A stretch of DNA of 64,000 bases, taken from contig CAZQLE010000001.1 of NCBI GenBank assembly GCA_964593905.1, positions 1 to 64,000 of the forward strand, read 5' to 3'. This document shows positions 52,363-61,292 of the stretch, one piece after another. Under the pieces are notes generated by a model. It ran no database searches. It saw only the letters and a list, made by a program, of their open reading frames with translations, and was not told the origin of the DNA. Positions within the stretch are counted from its first letter, which is position 1, and every line of letters starts with the position of its first letter. The position numbers and the translations under genes are program-made. This stretch comes from CAZQLE01 sp964593905 (lineage in GTDB: Bacteria > Chloroflexota > Anaerolineae > Anaerolineales > Anaerolineaceae).

Positions 52363-54771
52363 TTGAAAATCCTTCCCAAAACGATCCTTCGCAAGATGGT
52401 CGCAATATTCGGAATCCTCGTGACGCTTGGGGCGTGTACCCCGGCGTCTTTTGTTTCTGGCCCCACCCCGGCGGTGCCGGCAGCGCTGGTCGAAGTCACT
52501 TTTCAGGTCAAAATACCTGAAGACAACACAGACGCAGCACGGCCCTTGCTGGAAGTGTTGGATACGGTGACGGGTTTGGCCATTAACCCCACACGTTTTG
52601 TGATGGAAAAACAGGCCGATCAAAATTACGCAATTACAGTACCCTTTCCCGCCGGCAGTGTCATTCAATATCGGTACGCCCTGGAGGGCACACCGCCCCT
52701 TTTTGAACATAATGCTGAAAACAAACAGATCTTGTTTCGCGCGGTGTATGCCAGGGCTTCGACCAGTGTAAAGGATGTGGTCGTTGCCTGGCGCGCTGCG
52801 GTATATCAGGGGAAAACCGGCCGCATATTTGGCAAGATCCTGGACGCTGAAAGCAAGGAACCGCTCGGCGGAATTTATGTGACAGCTGCCGGGCAGGCAG
52901 TGCTGTCTTCACAAGGCGGGCAGTTTGTCTTGAATAATGTCCCGGTCGGAACTCATCTGTTGACCTTCATCCATCCCAATGGCAGCTATGAACCTCTTTC
53001 ACAGGAAGCGGTGATCGCTGATCAGGCGGGTACACCGGCCAATGTGTCACTCGCTCCCCGGCCAATGGTCGAGGTCGAGTTTGCGGTTACTGCTCCGGCG
53101 AACACGCCGGTTTCGGCGCCCTTACGGATTGTGGGGAACACACTCAGCCTGGGAAATGCTTTTACCGATTTGCGTGGCGGGATGAGCATCCTGGCTGCTT
53201 CTGCGCCGGTTTTAACCCGCACAGACGCCGGAAGCTATCACACCACACTCAAGCTCCCGGCTGGGGCTGATATCCGCTATAAATACACCCTGGGAGATGG
53301 TTTTTGGAACGCTGAGCACAAAGATGGAAGATTTCTTGTGCGCCAGTTAATCGTCCCGCCGAATGGGGTCACGCTGACCGAAGAAATTCAAAGCTGGCAA
53401 ATCGACAATGCAGCGGCTCCGATCGGTTTCAATATCACCTTACCTTCCGAAGAAACCACCCCGCCCGGAATCCAGTTCAACCCCTTTGCGTGGATGGAAC
53501 CCTTGCCAGCCTGGCCGGCCGCGGACCCGGAAAACAGTTGGGAGTTTATCCTGTTTAGCCCGTTGGAGTTTCTGGGCGATACGCAATACCGCATCTGTCG
53601 GGCAAACCAGTGCCCCGCCGGGCTTGAGCTGCTTGAAGCGGGTAAGGATGCTCACGCGGTGTTTAATCCCCGGAGTCTTGAGTCCGCTGAAATCGCCGTA
53701 TCCGTCGAATCCTGGTTATGGGATGAAGTTGGCGATGTCGTTACACCGGATGAAAAAGTCGAGCCGCGTGAGATGAAAATGACCACCGGGGTGGAGCTTA
53801 ACAGCCACTATCAGCCGGGTTGGCAGTCTCATCTTGGCGCTTCAGTAGCTGCGGCTAAAAATCTGTCGGCCAACACGCTGTTGCTCACTCCGGCGTGGCC
53901 TGTGTCGGGCAGAGATCTGCCCGAAGTGGGTGCTCTGCCCGGTAAAACCATCTGGGATCAAGATATTCTGGCGCTGACCGCTGCAGCCGGCAAGCAAGAT
54001 ATTCAGGTCTGGTTGTATCCCCAGTTGGATTTCCCGGTCAATGTGCGTGACTGGTTGGCGCATTCCAATATTGGTGCGGGTTGGTGGCAGACCTGGTTTG
54101 ACCGCATGGAAGATTTCGCACTGCATTATGCAATTTTGGCCGAGGCTGGGGGTGCAGAGGCTCTGGTGTTGGGCGAACCGGGCTACCTTGCCGCTCAAAT
54201 TGTTAAAGATGATGAAGATGTGATTCTACCGGCGGATATTGAAGAACGTTGGCTCGCTATTCTCAAAAAAGTGCGCAAAAATTATTCCGGCGAAATTTAT
54301 CTTGCCCTGCCTTATCCGTTGACAGATACCCTGCCCGCCAAACTTCTTGAGTCGGTGGATGGTGTATACCTGTTGTGGACCGCCCCGGTGAATGGGGAAA
54401 ACAGCGAGGATGTGGCTGGCTTTGAAGCGGATATCAAAAAAGCGATCAAAGGGCAGATCGGGCCTCTGGCACAGCAATATAAACTGCCGGTGGTGCTGGG
54501 TCTTTCATTCGCATCACAGGAGGATGCCGCCAGAGGCTGTTCGAACCTGGATGGTGTTTGTGTGTTGGATGAGCAGCCCAGTCTCGATTTTGGTATCCAA
54601 AATTCGCTTTACCGCGCTGCCCTGCGTGCAGTGGAGAGTTCAACCTACATCACCGGCGTGGTGACCCGTGGTTATTATCCCCCCGCCCCGCTGCCAGATG
54701 GTTCGCCCTCGGTTCACGGCAAACCGGTTGAAGCAGTTATCCACTACTGGTTTTCACAGTGGAACCCGTAG
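52363..54771 (+). CDS. Large lipoprotein with CBM-like repeats and glycosidase-like barrel
   Basis: An 802-residue surface lipoprotein. I place the start at TTG 52363, behind GGGG, because it yields a basic n-region (KILPKTILRK), a hydrophobic core and the lipobox LGAC with Cys25. Three starch-binding/CBM20-like beta domains can be seen by parallel openings (VEVTFQVKIPEDN, VEVEFAVTAPANTP, IGFNITLPSEET). A carboxypeptidase-regulatory-like domain lies between the first two (IFGKILDAESKEPLGGIYVTA). The last 300 residues look like a TIM-barrel glycosidase (WLYPQLDFP, ALVLGEPGYL, YLALPYP). The catalytic acids are not proven; Glu in LGEP is a candidate. It probably binds and degrades extracellular glycans. 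Confidence 0.75.
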   Translation: MKILPKTILRKMVAIFGILVTLGACTPASFVSGPTPAVPAALVEVTFQVKIPEDNTDAARPLLEVLDTVTGLAINPTRFVMEKQADQNYAITVPFPAGSVIQYRYALEGTPPLFEHNAENKQILFRAVYARASTSVKDVVVAWRAAVYQGKTGRIFGKILDAESKEPLGGIYVTAAGQAVLSSQGGQFVLNNVPVGTHLLTFIHPNGSYEPLSQEAVIADQAGTPANVSLAPRPMVEVEFAVTAPANTPVSAPLRIVGNTLSLGNAFTDLRGGMSILAASAPVLTRTDAGSYHTTLKLPAGADIRYKYTLGDGFWNAEHKDGRFLVRQLIVPPNGVTLTEEIQSWQIDNAAAPIGFNITLPSEETTPPGIQFNPFAWMEPLPAWPAADPENSWEFILFSPLEFLGDTQYRICRANQCPAGLELLEAGKDAHAVFNPRSLESAEIAVSVESWLWDEVGDVVTPDEKVEPREMKMTTGVELNSHYQPGWQSHLGASVAAAKNLSANTLLLTPAWPVSGRDLPEVGALPGKTIWDQDILALTAAAGKQDIQVWLYPQLDFPVNVRDWLAHSNIGAGWWQTWFDRMEDFALHYAILAEAGGAEALVLGEPGYLAAQIVKDDEDVILPADIEERWLAILKKVRKNYSGEIYLALPYPLTDTLPAKLLESVDGVYLLWTAPVNGENSEDVAGFEADIKKAIKGQIGPLAQQYKLPVVLGLSFASQEDAARGCSNLDGVCVLDEQPSLDFGIQNSLYRAALRAVESSTYITGVVTRGYYPPAPLPDGSPSVHGKPVEAVIHYWFSQWNP

Positions 54772-54793
54772 GTTTAACTCTCTTAAACAGATA

Positions 54794-54836
54794 AAAGTGG
54801 CGGTGAAAAGCTTTGCTTCCACCGCCACTTTTTTTA
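54794..54836. terminator. Strong intrinsic terminator
   Basis: A 12-bp perfect stem (AAAGTGGCGGTG at 54794-54805 and CACCGCCACTTT at 54820-54831) with a 14-nt loop, running into a T-tract to 54836. It ends the lipoprotein gene and sits 11 bp from the end of the convergent prepilin peptidase gene; on the minus strand only a short T-run follows. Confidence 0.92.
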
Positions 54837-54847
54837 TTTTCTGCTAT

Positions 54848-55597
54848 TCATGGGCGAAACAATAAGTAGGTCGCTGCCGCAAGCAGGAATGGGGCATATG
54901 GAATTGCGGTAAACTGCTGGTAGCGGTTGAGCAGACGTAAAACGATCAGCAGTAGCAGGCTGAAGATGCCGCCCAGGAAAATTGCCAGCAGCAGCAGCAT
55001 AACGATCTGCTGAACCCCGACCATCAGCCCCAGTATGGCGCTTAAAGTAACATCGCCAAACCCAAGGGCCACCTCTTCAATTTCCTCTCCGCGTCGTTTG
55101 CTCATCCAGCGTGCAAACAAAATGCCCAGTCCATAGAGCGCGAACATGATCAAGAACCCTGCGATACCGCCGGCGATGGTGGAGACCAGGCCGTGCAATT
55201 TCCAGCCGACCAATGCCCCTAGGATTAATCCCACAATACTGGTTTCGGTTAAGATCAGGCGGTGTTCCATGTCAATCACAAAGACGATCATGAAGTAAGA
55301 CAAAATGATTAAAGCCGGAAAATACCCTGCCCCGCTCAGTGGCAGAAAAGCAGCGGCAATAAAGAGCAGCAGTACTCCGACGACCACAAGCGAAGTCCGC
55401 AAAGCGACCGGTGCCTGACAGGCCCTGCACGGACGCATTTTAAGAAAATCTTGCAGTGTGCGAGGTTCAGCACATGCCTTGCACAACGGGATGGTTAACC
55501 GCCTTGTTTGCGGAAGAACATCAGCCAGATAATTGACCAGCCAGGCAACTGGTAAAGTCAAAATCAACGAAATCAACAGGCGGGTCCAGTTTGTCAT
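54848..55597 (-). CDS. Type IV prepilin peptidase (A24 family)
   Basis: A 249-residue membrane aspartyl protease that trims prepilin leader peptides and may N-methylate them. Two Cys pairs (CKACAEPRT and CRACQAP, about 38-62) form the zinc-binding cytoplasmic domain found in PilD-type enzymes. The catalytic Asp residues lie in VIDMEHRLI and in the GFGDVTL (GxGD) motif. About seven membrane segments are predicted. No pilus genes are nearby. It is 13 bp downstream of the MFS gene on the same strand, so co-transcription is likely. Confidence 0.93.
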   Translation of the reverse strand: MTNWTRLLISLILTLPVAWLVNYLADVLPQTRRLTIPLCKACAEPRTLQDFLKMRPCRACQAPVALRTSLVVVGVLLLFIAAAFLPLSGAGYFPALIILSYFMIVFVIDMEHRLILTETSIVGLILGALVGWKLHGLVSTIAGGIAGFLIMFALYGLGILFARWMSKRRGEEIEEVALGFGDVTLSAILGLMVGVQQIVMLLLLAIFLGGIFSLLLLIVLRLLNRYQQFTAIPYAPFLLAAATYLLFRP

Positions 55598-55610
55598 AAA
55601 GTATATAATC

Positions 55611-56942
55611 CTAATCTGCCGGGAGACTTATGCTCGTAGAGACTGTAACCGCGTCTGCAACAATCTCCTGACCGGCAGCGCGTTTCTGCAGCTGGCGATG
55701 GAGCGCATCTACATCGGCCCCGATGGTTTTGCGTACCATTGCAAAAGTGATCCCGCATACAATCCAGGTGGAAATGCAAATGCCCAGAATGGCGGTATGC
55801 AGCGAAGAACGATCTGCGATAAAGCCGGCCATTAGCGGCGCTAAAGCGGCCCCGGCCGATTCGATGAAATATTGCACAGCCAGGGCGGTGCTGCGCACCT
55901 CAGGGGGTGTGATGTCATAAACCGTAGAGATCACATTGGGCGAAGCAAACGGGATAAACAGGGCGGTGAACATCAACATAATGCCGAATAAAACCGGGCT
56001 GCCGATCGGCACAAACATGGTCAGGGTCAACAGCACTGCCCCGGCCAAAACACCGATGGTGGCTACATTCACCCGGCCGCGCGGATCTTTCTGAAAAAAA
56101 CGATCTCCCAGCGCACCACCCAGCGGATAACCGACGGCCAGCACCAGCACGGCCACCACCATGGTGATCAAAATCTGATTTTCGGTATAGTCGCGTTCGG
56201 TCTCCAGATAAGTGAAAAACCAGTAGGTGATCACATTCCAGGGGAATACTCCAAAAAAGCCTTGAATAAAAATAAGCAGCAGGCTTTTCTTTTTAAAGAG
56301 CGCTTTGGCCTCGCCCCAACTGAACTTATAAATGGCCGGCTGATCAATCCCGGCCAACTCTGGTTCTGCCCCTCCGCGTCGGGTCTCTTTCACTCCAAAC
56401 AGGATGATGATCGAGAGCACAATTCCCAACGAACCGGTGATATAAAAAATGGTGCGCCAGCCCAGTGTCGCGCTTAACAACAGCGCCAGCAGCATCCCCA
56501 GCAAATAGCCCACCGGCTGGGTTAACTGTAGCAGACCATAAATTTTTCCACGAACCTTGGGCTCAAAGTAGTCAGATATCAGGCTGTATAAACCGGGGTA
56601 GGATGAATCATCGATCCCGGTTGATGCGCGGGAGGCTAAAAACAATCCGTAGGTGGGGGCAATGGCGCCAAACCAGGTGGTGGCCCCCCACAAAAAGGCC
56701 GCTGCGGCCAACAATTTTGCGCGCGCATAGCGGTCATACAAATAGCCCCACAAGGGGTAAAATATCGCGCCCAGAATTAATGCCCCGGTAAAGACGGCCC
56801 CCATCTGGGTTTTGGTAATCTGAAAGGTCTCCATAATATCGGTTGTCATGGGCCCAATCAGCAATTTGTCAGCCTGGTGCAAAAGCATGAAAACAAAAAA
56901 TATAGCCACTACAAACCAGCGATAGTGTTTATTGGAGACCAT
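55611..56942 (-). CDS. MFS transporter
   Basis: A 443-residue carrier with about twelve membrane helices. GYLYDRYARAKLL is the loop motif between helices 2 and 3, and YPLGGALGDRFFQKDPRGR is the one in the second half. STGIDDSSYPGLYSLISDYF resembles the organic-anion/sialate-transporter-like group. I choose the Met at 56942 because CAGGAGAAAAT precedes it; an upstream ATG at 56987 lacks a ribosome site. Its mRNA should begin near 57063 and carry a long hairpin (57002-57043) before the start codon. Substrate unknown. Confidence 0.9.
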   Translation of the reverse strand: MVSNKHYRWFVVAIFFVFMLLHQADKLLIGPMTTDIMETFQITKTQMGAVFTGALILGAIFYPLWGYLYDRYARAKLLAAAAFLWGATTWFGAIAPTYGLFLASRASTGIDDSSYPGLYSLISDYFEPKVRGKIYGLLQLTQPVGYLLGMLLALLLSATLGWRTIFYITGSLGIVLSIIILFGVKETRRGGAEPELAGIDQPAIYKFSWGEAKALFKKKSLLLIFIQGFFGVFPWNVITYWFFTYLETERDYTENQILITMVVAVLVLAVGYPLGGALGDRFFQKDPRGRVNVATIGVLAGAVLLTLTMFVPIGSPVLFGIMLMFTALFIPFASPNVISTVYDITPPEVRSTALAVQYFIESAGAALAPLMAGFIADRSSLHTAILGICISTWIVCGITFAMVRKTIGADVDALHRQLQKRAAGQEIVADAVTVSTSISLPAD

Positions 56943-57001
56943 ATTTTCTCCTGTGATGAGTAGGATATCTGGCTGGTGCTGCATCAAATTTTAAAATTGA
57001 A

Positions 57002-57043
57002 TTTCGCAAAAACGGTCTTTTTCAAGAAACCGTTTTTGCGAAA
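57002..57043. repeat. 15-bp perfect inverted repeat in the MFS leader
   Basis: Arms TTTCGCAAAAACGGT (57002-57016) and ACCGTTTTTGCGAAA (57029-57043) flank a 12-nt spacer. It lies about 20 bases downstream of the predicted start site of the leftward MFS transcript and about 60 bases before its ATG. No U-tract follows on the minus strand, so an operator or an mRNA hairpin is more likely than a terminator. Confidence 0.85.
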
Positions 57044-57069
57044 CACCAACAGTGGATTAGCACAGTATT

Positions 57070-57098
57070 AGTATAAACACTTCTGATCTTTATCACAA
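57070..57098 (-). promoter_or_regulatory. Predicted promoter of the MFS-prepilin peptidase operon
   Basis: On the minus strand TTGTGA (57093-57098) and TATACT (57070-57075) are separated by exactly 17 bp. The start site would lie near 57063, upstream of the inverted repeat. Confidence 0.6.
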
Positions 57099-57132
57099 CG
57101 TTACAGGCGATGTAAAATGGGTCTCTTTTGGG

Positions 57133-57138
57133 TATAAT
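57133..57138 (+). promoter_or_regulatory. Predicted -10 element for the mrfA-mrfB operon
   Basis: A perfect TATAAT lies 38 bp before the chosen TTG start codon; a start site near 57145 would include the GGAGAAGGG ribosome site. The -35 region is poor. Confidence 0.5.
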
Positions 57139-57175
57139 AATTGAACATTTGTTTGCTTATTGGAGAAGGGTCGTT

Positions 57176-59740
57176 TTGAATAACTCTTCTGGTAGCCCGG
57201 TGAAAAGAATATTGTCGCGCTGGTTGTCCGATTCTGGTGTGGGGCCCAATATCATGTTCCACACAGTTCAAGCCAGCAAATTGCCTGAAGTAGTGGAATT
57301 CCCCCCCAATCTGCATCCCTGGACAAAGGCCGGCCTGGAGGCGGCGGGGTATCATGCCTTATATCGCCACCAGGCTCAGAGCCTGGACGTGCTGGCCTCA
57401 GGGGGTAGCCTTGCCATCGTTACCGGCACGGCCAGTGGGAAAAGCCTTTGCTATAATTTGCCCGTCATTGAAGAGGCCATCCGCCGCCCCAAAATGACTG
57501 CGCTGTATTTGTTCCCCACCCGGGCACTGACCCAGGATCAGTTTTCCAAAATCAAAGAGCTGTCGCAAAAGATTTCCCTGGTTTCAGCGGGGGCCTGCAA
57601 TCTGGCGCCGGTGATCTATGATGGCGATACGCCTTCCGGCCAGCGGAGCGCCATTCGTTCTTCTGCCCGTGTTCTGCTCACCAACCCGGATATGCTGCAT
57701 ACGGGCATTTTGCCGCACCATACCCTGTGGGAGCAGTTTTTTGGCAACCTGGGTTTTGTGGTCATCGACGAGATGCATACCTATCGTGGTGTGTTTGGCT
57801 CGCATGTCGCCAATGTCATCCGCCGGCTGCGTCGGATTGCCGCTTTTTATGGTGCAAACCCCCAGTTTATTCTAACTTCTGCAACCATTGCCAACCCCCG
57901 AGAACTGGCCGAACGACTAACCGAAGTCCCGGTTGAGGTTGTCGAGGAAGATTATTCGCCCAAAAGCGAAAAGCACCTTTTGATCTATAACCCGCCCTTG
58001 ATCAATGAGGAGCTGGGGCTGCGCAAAGGTGCATTGAGTGAAGCGGTGAATCTGACCGGTATCCTGCTGGATAATGACATCCAAACCCTGATCTTTACCC
58101 GTTCGCGCCGCTCGGTAGAAATTGCGTTGCGTCAGTTGCGCAGCACCACCCTGCTCGAAGAGCAAAATCTGCGCGGTTATCGCAGCGGCTATTTACCCAG
58201 AGAACGCCGGGCCATTGAATCTGATCTGCGCACCGGCAAAGCGCGCGCGGTGGTCGCGACCAATGCGCTAGAACTGGGCGTGGATATTGGCGGCATGGAA
58301 GCGGTTCTTCTGGTTGGCTATCCGGGCAGCATCTCGGCCGCCAGACAGCAAATCGGCCGTGCAGGCCGGCGTGAAGCCGTCTCGCTGGCGGTTTTCCTCG
58401 CCACGGCCAACCCCCTGGATCAGTTTATTGCCCGCAACCCCGAATTTCTGGTCGCCGGAAACCCCGAGCGGGCCTTGATCAACCCGGATAATTTGTTGAT
58501 TCTATTGCAGCATGTGCGCTGTGCGGCATTTGAACTGCCTTTTCGTAAAAATGAGGCTTTTGGCAAATTCCCAGCCAACCATCTGGAAGATCTCTTACAA
58601 TACCTGGAGGCAAATGGCATCCTTAAACAATCAAAGGATCGTTATTTTTGGACTTCAAGCCAGTATCCGGCTCAAGCAATGTCTCTGCGCAGCTCCTCGG
58701 GCGTTTCGATTCAATTGATCGATGAAACTGCCAATTCTGTGACGATCGGAGAGATTGATGCGGCCTCGGCCCCCTGGATGGTGCATCCGCAGGCGGTCTA
58801 TTTGCATGAAGGGCGCAGTTTTCTGGTGAACCATCTGGATCTTGAAACCCATAAAGCCTATCTAAGCCCGCTTGAAGAAGATTATTACACCGAGCCAAAA
58901 AAAGATGTGCAAATTCAAAAGCTCAGTGAATTAAGCGGGCGTAATCTATCGGGAGCGAGTATAGGTTATGGCGAGGTGCTGGTCACCTCTCAGTTGGTGG
59001 GCTATCGGAAAATTCGTTGGTTCACGCAAGAAAAACTGGCCGAGATCCCGCTGGAGCTACCCCCAACCCAGCTTCGCACCGTGGCAACCTGGCTGGTGCT
59101 GGATGATATGCTTGTGCAAGATTTGCGCGAAAACGGCCTGTGGACCAATGACCCCAATCAATATGGCAAAGACTGGCCCAGAATTCGTCTAATCGTTCGC
59201 CTACGCGACCAATTTACCTGTCAGGTCTGCGGCAAAATCGAGCAGGAGGCAGAGCATCATGTTCATCACAAGGTGCCTTTTCGCCAGTTTTCTGACCCCA
59301 CTATGGCAAACCGTCTCGAAAACCTGGTAACGCTATGCCCTGGGTGCCATCAGCGGGTTGAAGTAGGGGTTAAAATGCGAAGTGGTGTTGCCGGGTTGGG
59401 CTATGTGTTCCATCACCTGTCACCAATCCTGTTGATGTGTGATATTAATGATCTTGGACTCAATGCAGATCCGCAAAGTACGGTTGCAGATAAGCAACCC
59501 GCCGTAGTCATTTATGATCAGGTGCCGGCTGGTATTGGATTGAGCCAGACGCTGTATGAGCGTTATGAAGAGCTTTTTGAGTACGCCCACGACCTTGTGG
59601 CGCATTGCAATTGCACAGATGGTTGTCCTGCCTGTGTGGGACCTGCGGCCGAAAACGGAATTGGTGGAAAAAGCGCCACCCTTGGAATTCTTAAAAAGCT
59701 TACTGGGCATTGGGATGAGAATAATGGAATCTTTATCTGA
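57176..59740 (+). CDS. mrfA: MrfA/YprA-like DUF1998 helicase with HNH insert
   Basis: An 854-residue superfamily 2 helicase. The N-terminal RecA lobe has Walker A GTASGKS (about 83-89) and a VIDEMH motif II (about 195-200); the second lobe has ATNALELGVDIGGM and QQIGRAGRR. The C-terminus carries the Cys cluster CNCTDGCPAC (about 810-819) of DUF1998/MrfA proteins, a metal site. Between these, residues about 675-735 form an HNH-nuclease-like module (CQVCG, HHVHHKVP, NLVTLCPGCHQ), which is not part of the basic MrfA architecture. MrfA works with the exonuclease MrfB in mitomycin-damage repair in Bacillus, and an mrfB-like gene follows here. TTG 57176 is supported by GGAGAAGGG five bases upstream. 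Confidence 0.9.
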   Translation: MNNSSGSPVKRILSRWLSDSGVGPNIMFHTVQASKLPEVVEFPPNLHPWTKAGLEAAGYHALYRHQAQSLDVLASGGSLAIVTGTASGKSLCYNLPVIEEAIRRPKMTALYLFPTRALTQDQFSKIKELSQKISLVSAGACNLAPVIYDGDTPSGQRSAIRSSARVLLTNPDMLHTGILPHHTLWEQFFGNLGFVVIDEMHTYRGVFGSHVANVIRRLRRIAAFYGANPQFILTSATIANPRELAERLTEVPVEVVEEDYSPKSEKHLLIYNPPLINEELGLRKGALSEAVNLTGILLDNDIQTLIFTRSRRSVEIALRQLRSTTLLEEQNLRGYRSGYLPRERRAIESDLRTGKARAVVATNALELGVDIGGMEAVLLVGYPGSISAARQQIGRAGRREAVSLAVFLATANPLDQFIARNPEFLVAGNPERALINPDNLLILLQHVRCAAFELPFRKNEAFGKFPANHLEDLLQYLEANGILKQSKDRYFWTSSQYPAQAMSLRSSSGVSIQLIDETANSVTIGEIDAASAPWMVHPQAVYLHEGRSFLVNHLDLETHKAYLSPLEEDYYTEPKKDVQIQKLSELSGRNLSGASIGYGEVLVTSQLVGYRKIRWFTQEKLAEIPLELPPTQLRTVATWLVLDDMLVQDLRENGLWTNDPNQYGKDWPRIRLIVRLRDQFTCQVCGKIEQEAEHHVHHKVPFRQFSDPTMANRLENLVTLCPGCHQRVEVGVKMRSGVAGLGYVFHHLSPILLMCDINDLGLNADPQSTVADKQPAVVIYDQVPAGIGLSQTLYERYEELFEYAHDLVAHCNCTDGCPACVGPAAENGIGGKSATLGILKKLTGHWDENNGIFI

Positions 59741-61277
59741 CAAACTTCAATCACTTGGCGTCAATATCGGTACAAAAGGCCTACAGCCACAGCCCCGCGT
59801 CGAAAAGGTCAACAGTTTTTCGATTGAAACCGTGGTGAACGGTATCGATTTTAAAACGCACTTTGGAGATTGTTTTGTCGTTTCCGAAACTTACCCGGCA
59901 GGTTATTTGCACGGTTTAACTGATCTGACCGGTCCCACCGCGCATCAGATCCTCTGTCAATGGGCCCATACGCCTCTTACCGCCGACCTGTCCGACGATA
60001 AAGTCGTATTTTTGGATACCGAGACCAGCGGGCTTTCTGGTGGCACGGGAACTTTTGCCTTTTTGATCGGTTTGGGGTTTCAAAAAAATGGCGAATTTCA
60101 TCTTTTGCAATTGTTTATGCGCGATCCCTCAGATGAACCGGCGCTGCTGGCTGCACTGGCCCATTTTCTCGACCCGTTTCAAACGGTGGTTACCTTTAAC
60201 GGCAAATCCTTTGATATTCCGCTGCTTAAATCACGGCATGTGTTAAATGGTTTTTCCTCTCCGTTTGCCGATCTGGAGCATATCGATCTACTCCATCTTT
60301 CAAGACGGTTGTGGCGAAACCGGCTCACCAGCCGTCGTCTGGGAAGCCTGGAGGAAAATATTCTCGGTGTTACCCGCTCCGGAGAGGAAATTCCGGGCTG
60401 GCTGGTGCCCGAAATTTATTTTGAGTATCTGCACACCTGGGATGCGCGTCCCCTCAAAGGGGTTTTATATCATAACGCCATTGATATTCTCAGTCTGGCG
60501 GGTCTCTGGCAATATATCAACCAGTTGTTAAACCAACCCATGCAGACCGCAAATGTTCACTCGGTGGACCTGGCATCGGTGGCGCGGCTATTTGAGGATT
60601 TATTAGAGATCGAAAAGGCAGTCGAAGCGTATGAACTGGCTATTGATCAGGGACTGCCAAAAGAGTTTTTTCTGGATACCATCACCCGCTTTGGGCAGTT
60701 ATATCGCAAACAGGGAAACTGGAATCAAGCGCTGACGGTCTGGCAAAAAGGAGTACGATATAAACACATTGAATCGTGTATCGAGATTGCCAAGTTTTAT
60801 GAGCATGTTCAAAAAGACCCCGTCCATGCCCTGACCTGGGTCACCCAGGCCAAAGATTTTGCCATTCAGCCAGATGTCCCGGTTTACAAGCAAAAAATTC
60901 TTGGGCAAGAACTGGAAAACCGGGAAAATCGTTTGAAGACAAAAATTGCAAAGGCAGAAAAAAACAGACCACGGAGAGCAAAAATGTCTGAAGACACTTC
61001 AAAATGGGTTCAAGTATATGCTGCCAATGGCAGTTTAGAGGGTGAGATGATCTGTAATTTTTTGCGTGCCAACGGCATTACCGCTTTAATGCGTCAGGAG
61101 AGCCTGGGACAAACCTATGGGCTTACAGTTGGCCCATTGGGTGAAGCCAGCATTTATGTCCTGACCGAACAGGAAGATGATGCGCTCGAGCTGTTGCAAA
61201 AAATGGATGAAGGCTCATTAATCCCGTCTGACGATCTTGACCTGGGGCCAGAAGAAGGTGAACAGCCCAGCGATTAA
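59724..61277 (+). CDS. mrfB: MrfB/YprB-like exonuclease fused to a DUF2007 domain
   Basis: A 517-residue protein. Residues about 90-265 form an RNase H-like 3'-5' exonuclease (FLDTETSG with Asp-x-Glu; VVTFNGKSFDIPLLKSR; NAIDILSL with the last Asp). A helical TPR-like region covers about 275-410, as in YprB/MrfB. The last 97 residues (from 60984) are a DUF2007-type domain (WVQVYAANGSLEGEMICNFLRANGI is split by its turn). This joins in frame through a Lys/Arg-rich stretch, and the joint carries ACGGAGAGC ahead of an in-frame ATG. I start at ATG 59724, which overlaps mrfA by 17 bp. Confidence 0.88.
   Translation: MESLSDKLQSLGVNIGTKGLQPQPRVEKVNSFSIETVVNGIDFKTHFGDCFVVSETYPAGYLHGLTDLTGPTAHQILCQWAHTPLTADLSDDKVVFLDTETSGLSGGTGTFAFLIGLGFQKNGEFHLLQLFMRDPSDEPALLAALAHFLDPFQTVVTFNGKSFDIPLLKSRHVLNGFSSPFADLEHIDLLHLSRRLWRNRLTSRRLGSLEENILGVTRSGEEIPGWLVPEIYFEYLHTWDARPLKGVLYHNAIDILSLAGLWQYINQLLNQPMQTANVHSVDLASVARLFEDLLEIEKAVEAYELAIDQGLPKEFFLDTITRFGQLYRKQGNWNQALTVWQKGVRYKHIESCIEIAKFYEHVQKDPVHALTWVTQAKDFAIQPDVPVYKQKILGQELENRENRLKTKIAKAEKNRPRRAKMSEDTSKWVQVYAANGSLEGEMICNFLRANGITALMRQESLGQTYGLTVGPLGEASIYVLTEQEDDALELLQKMDEGSLIPSDDLDLGPEEGEQPSD
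60973..60986 (+). promoter_or_regulatory. Internal ribosome site and start codon within mrfB
   Basis: GGAGAG (60973-60978) stands five bases ahead of an in-frame ATG at 60984. Initiation here would yield a separate 97-residue DUF2007 protein in addition to the full-length fusion. There is no stop codon between the exonuclease part and this ATG. Confidence 0.55.
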
Positions 61278-61292
61278 CTTTTCAACCCGTGC

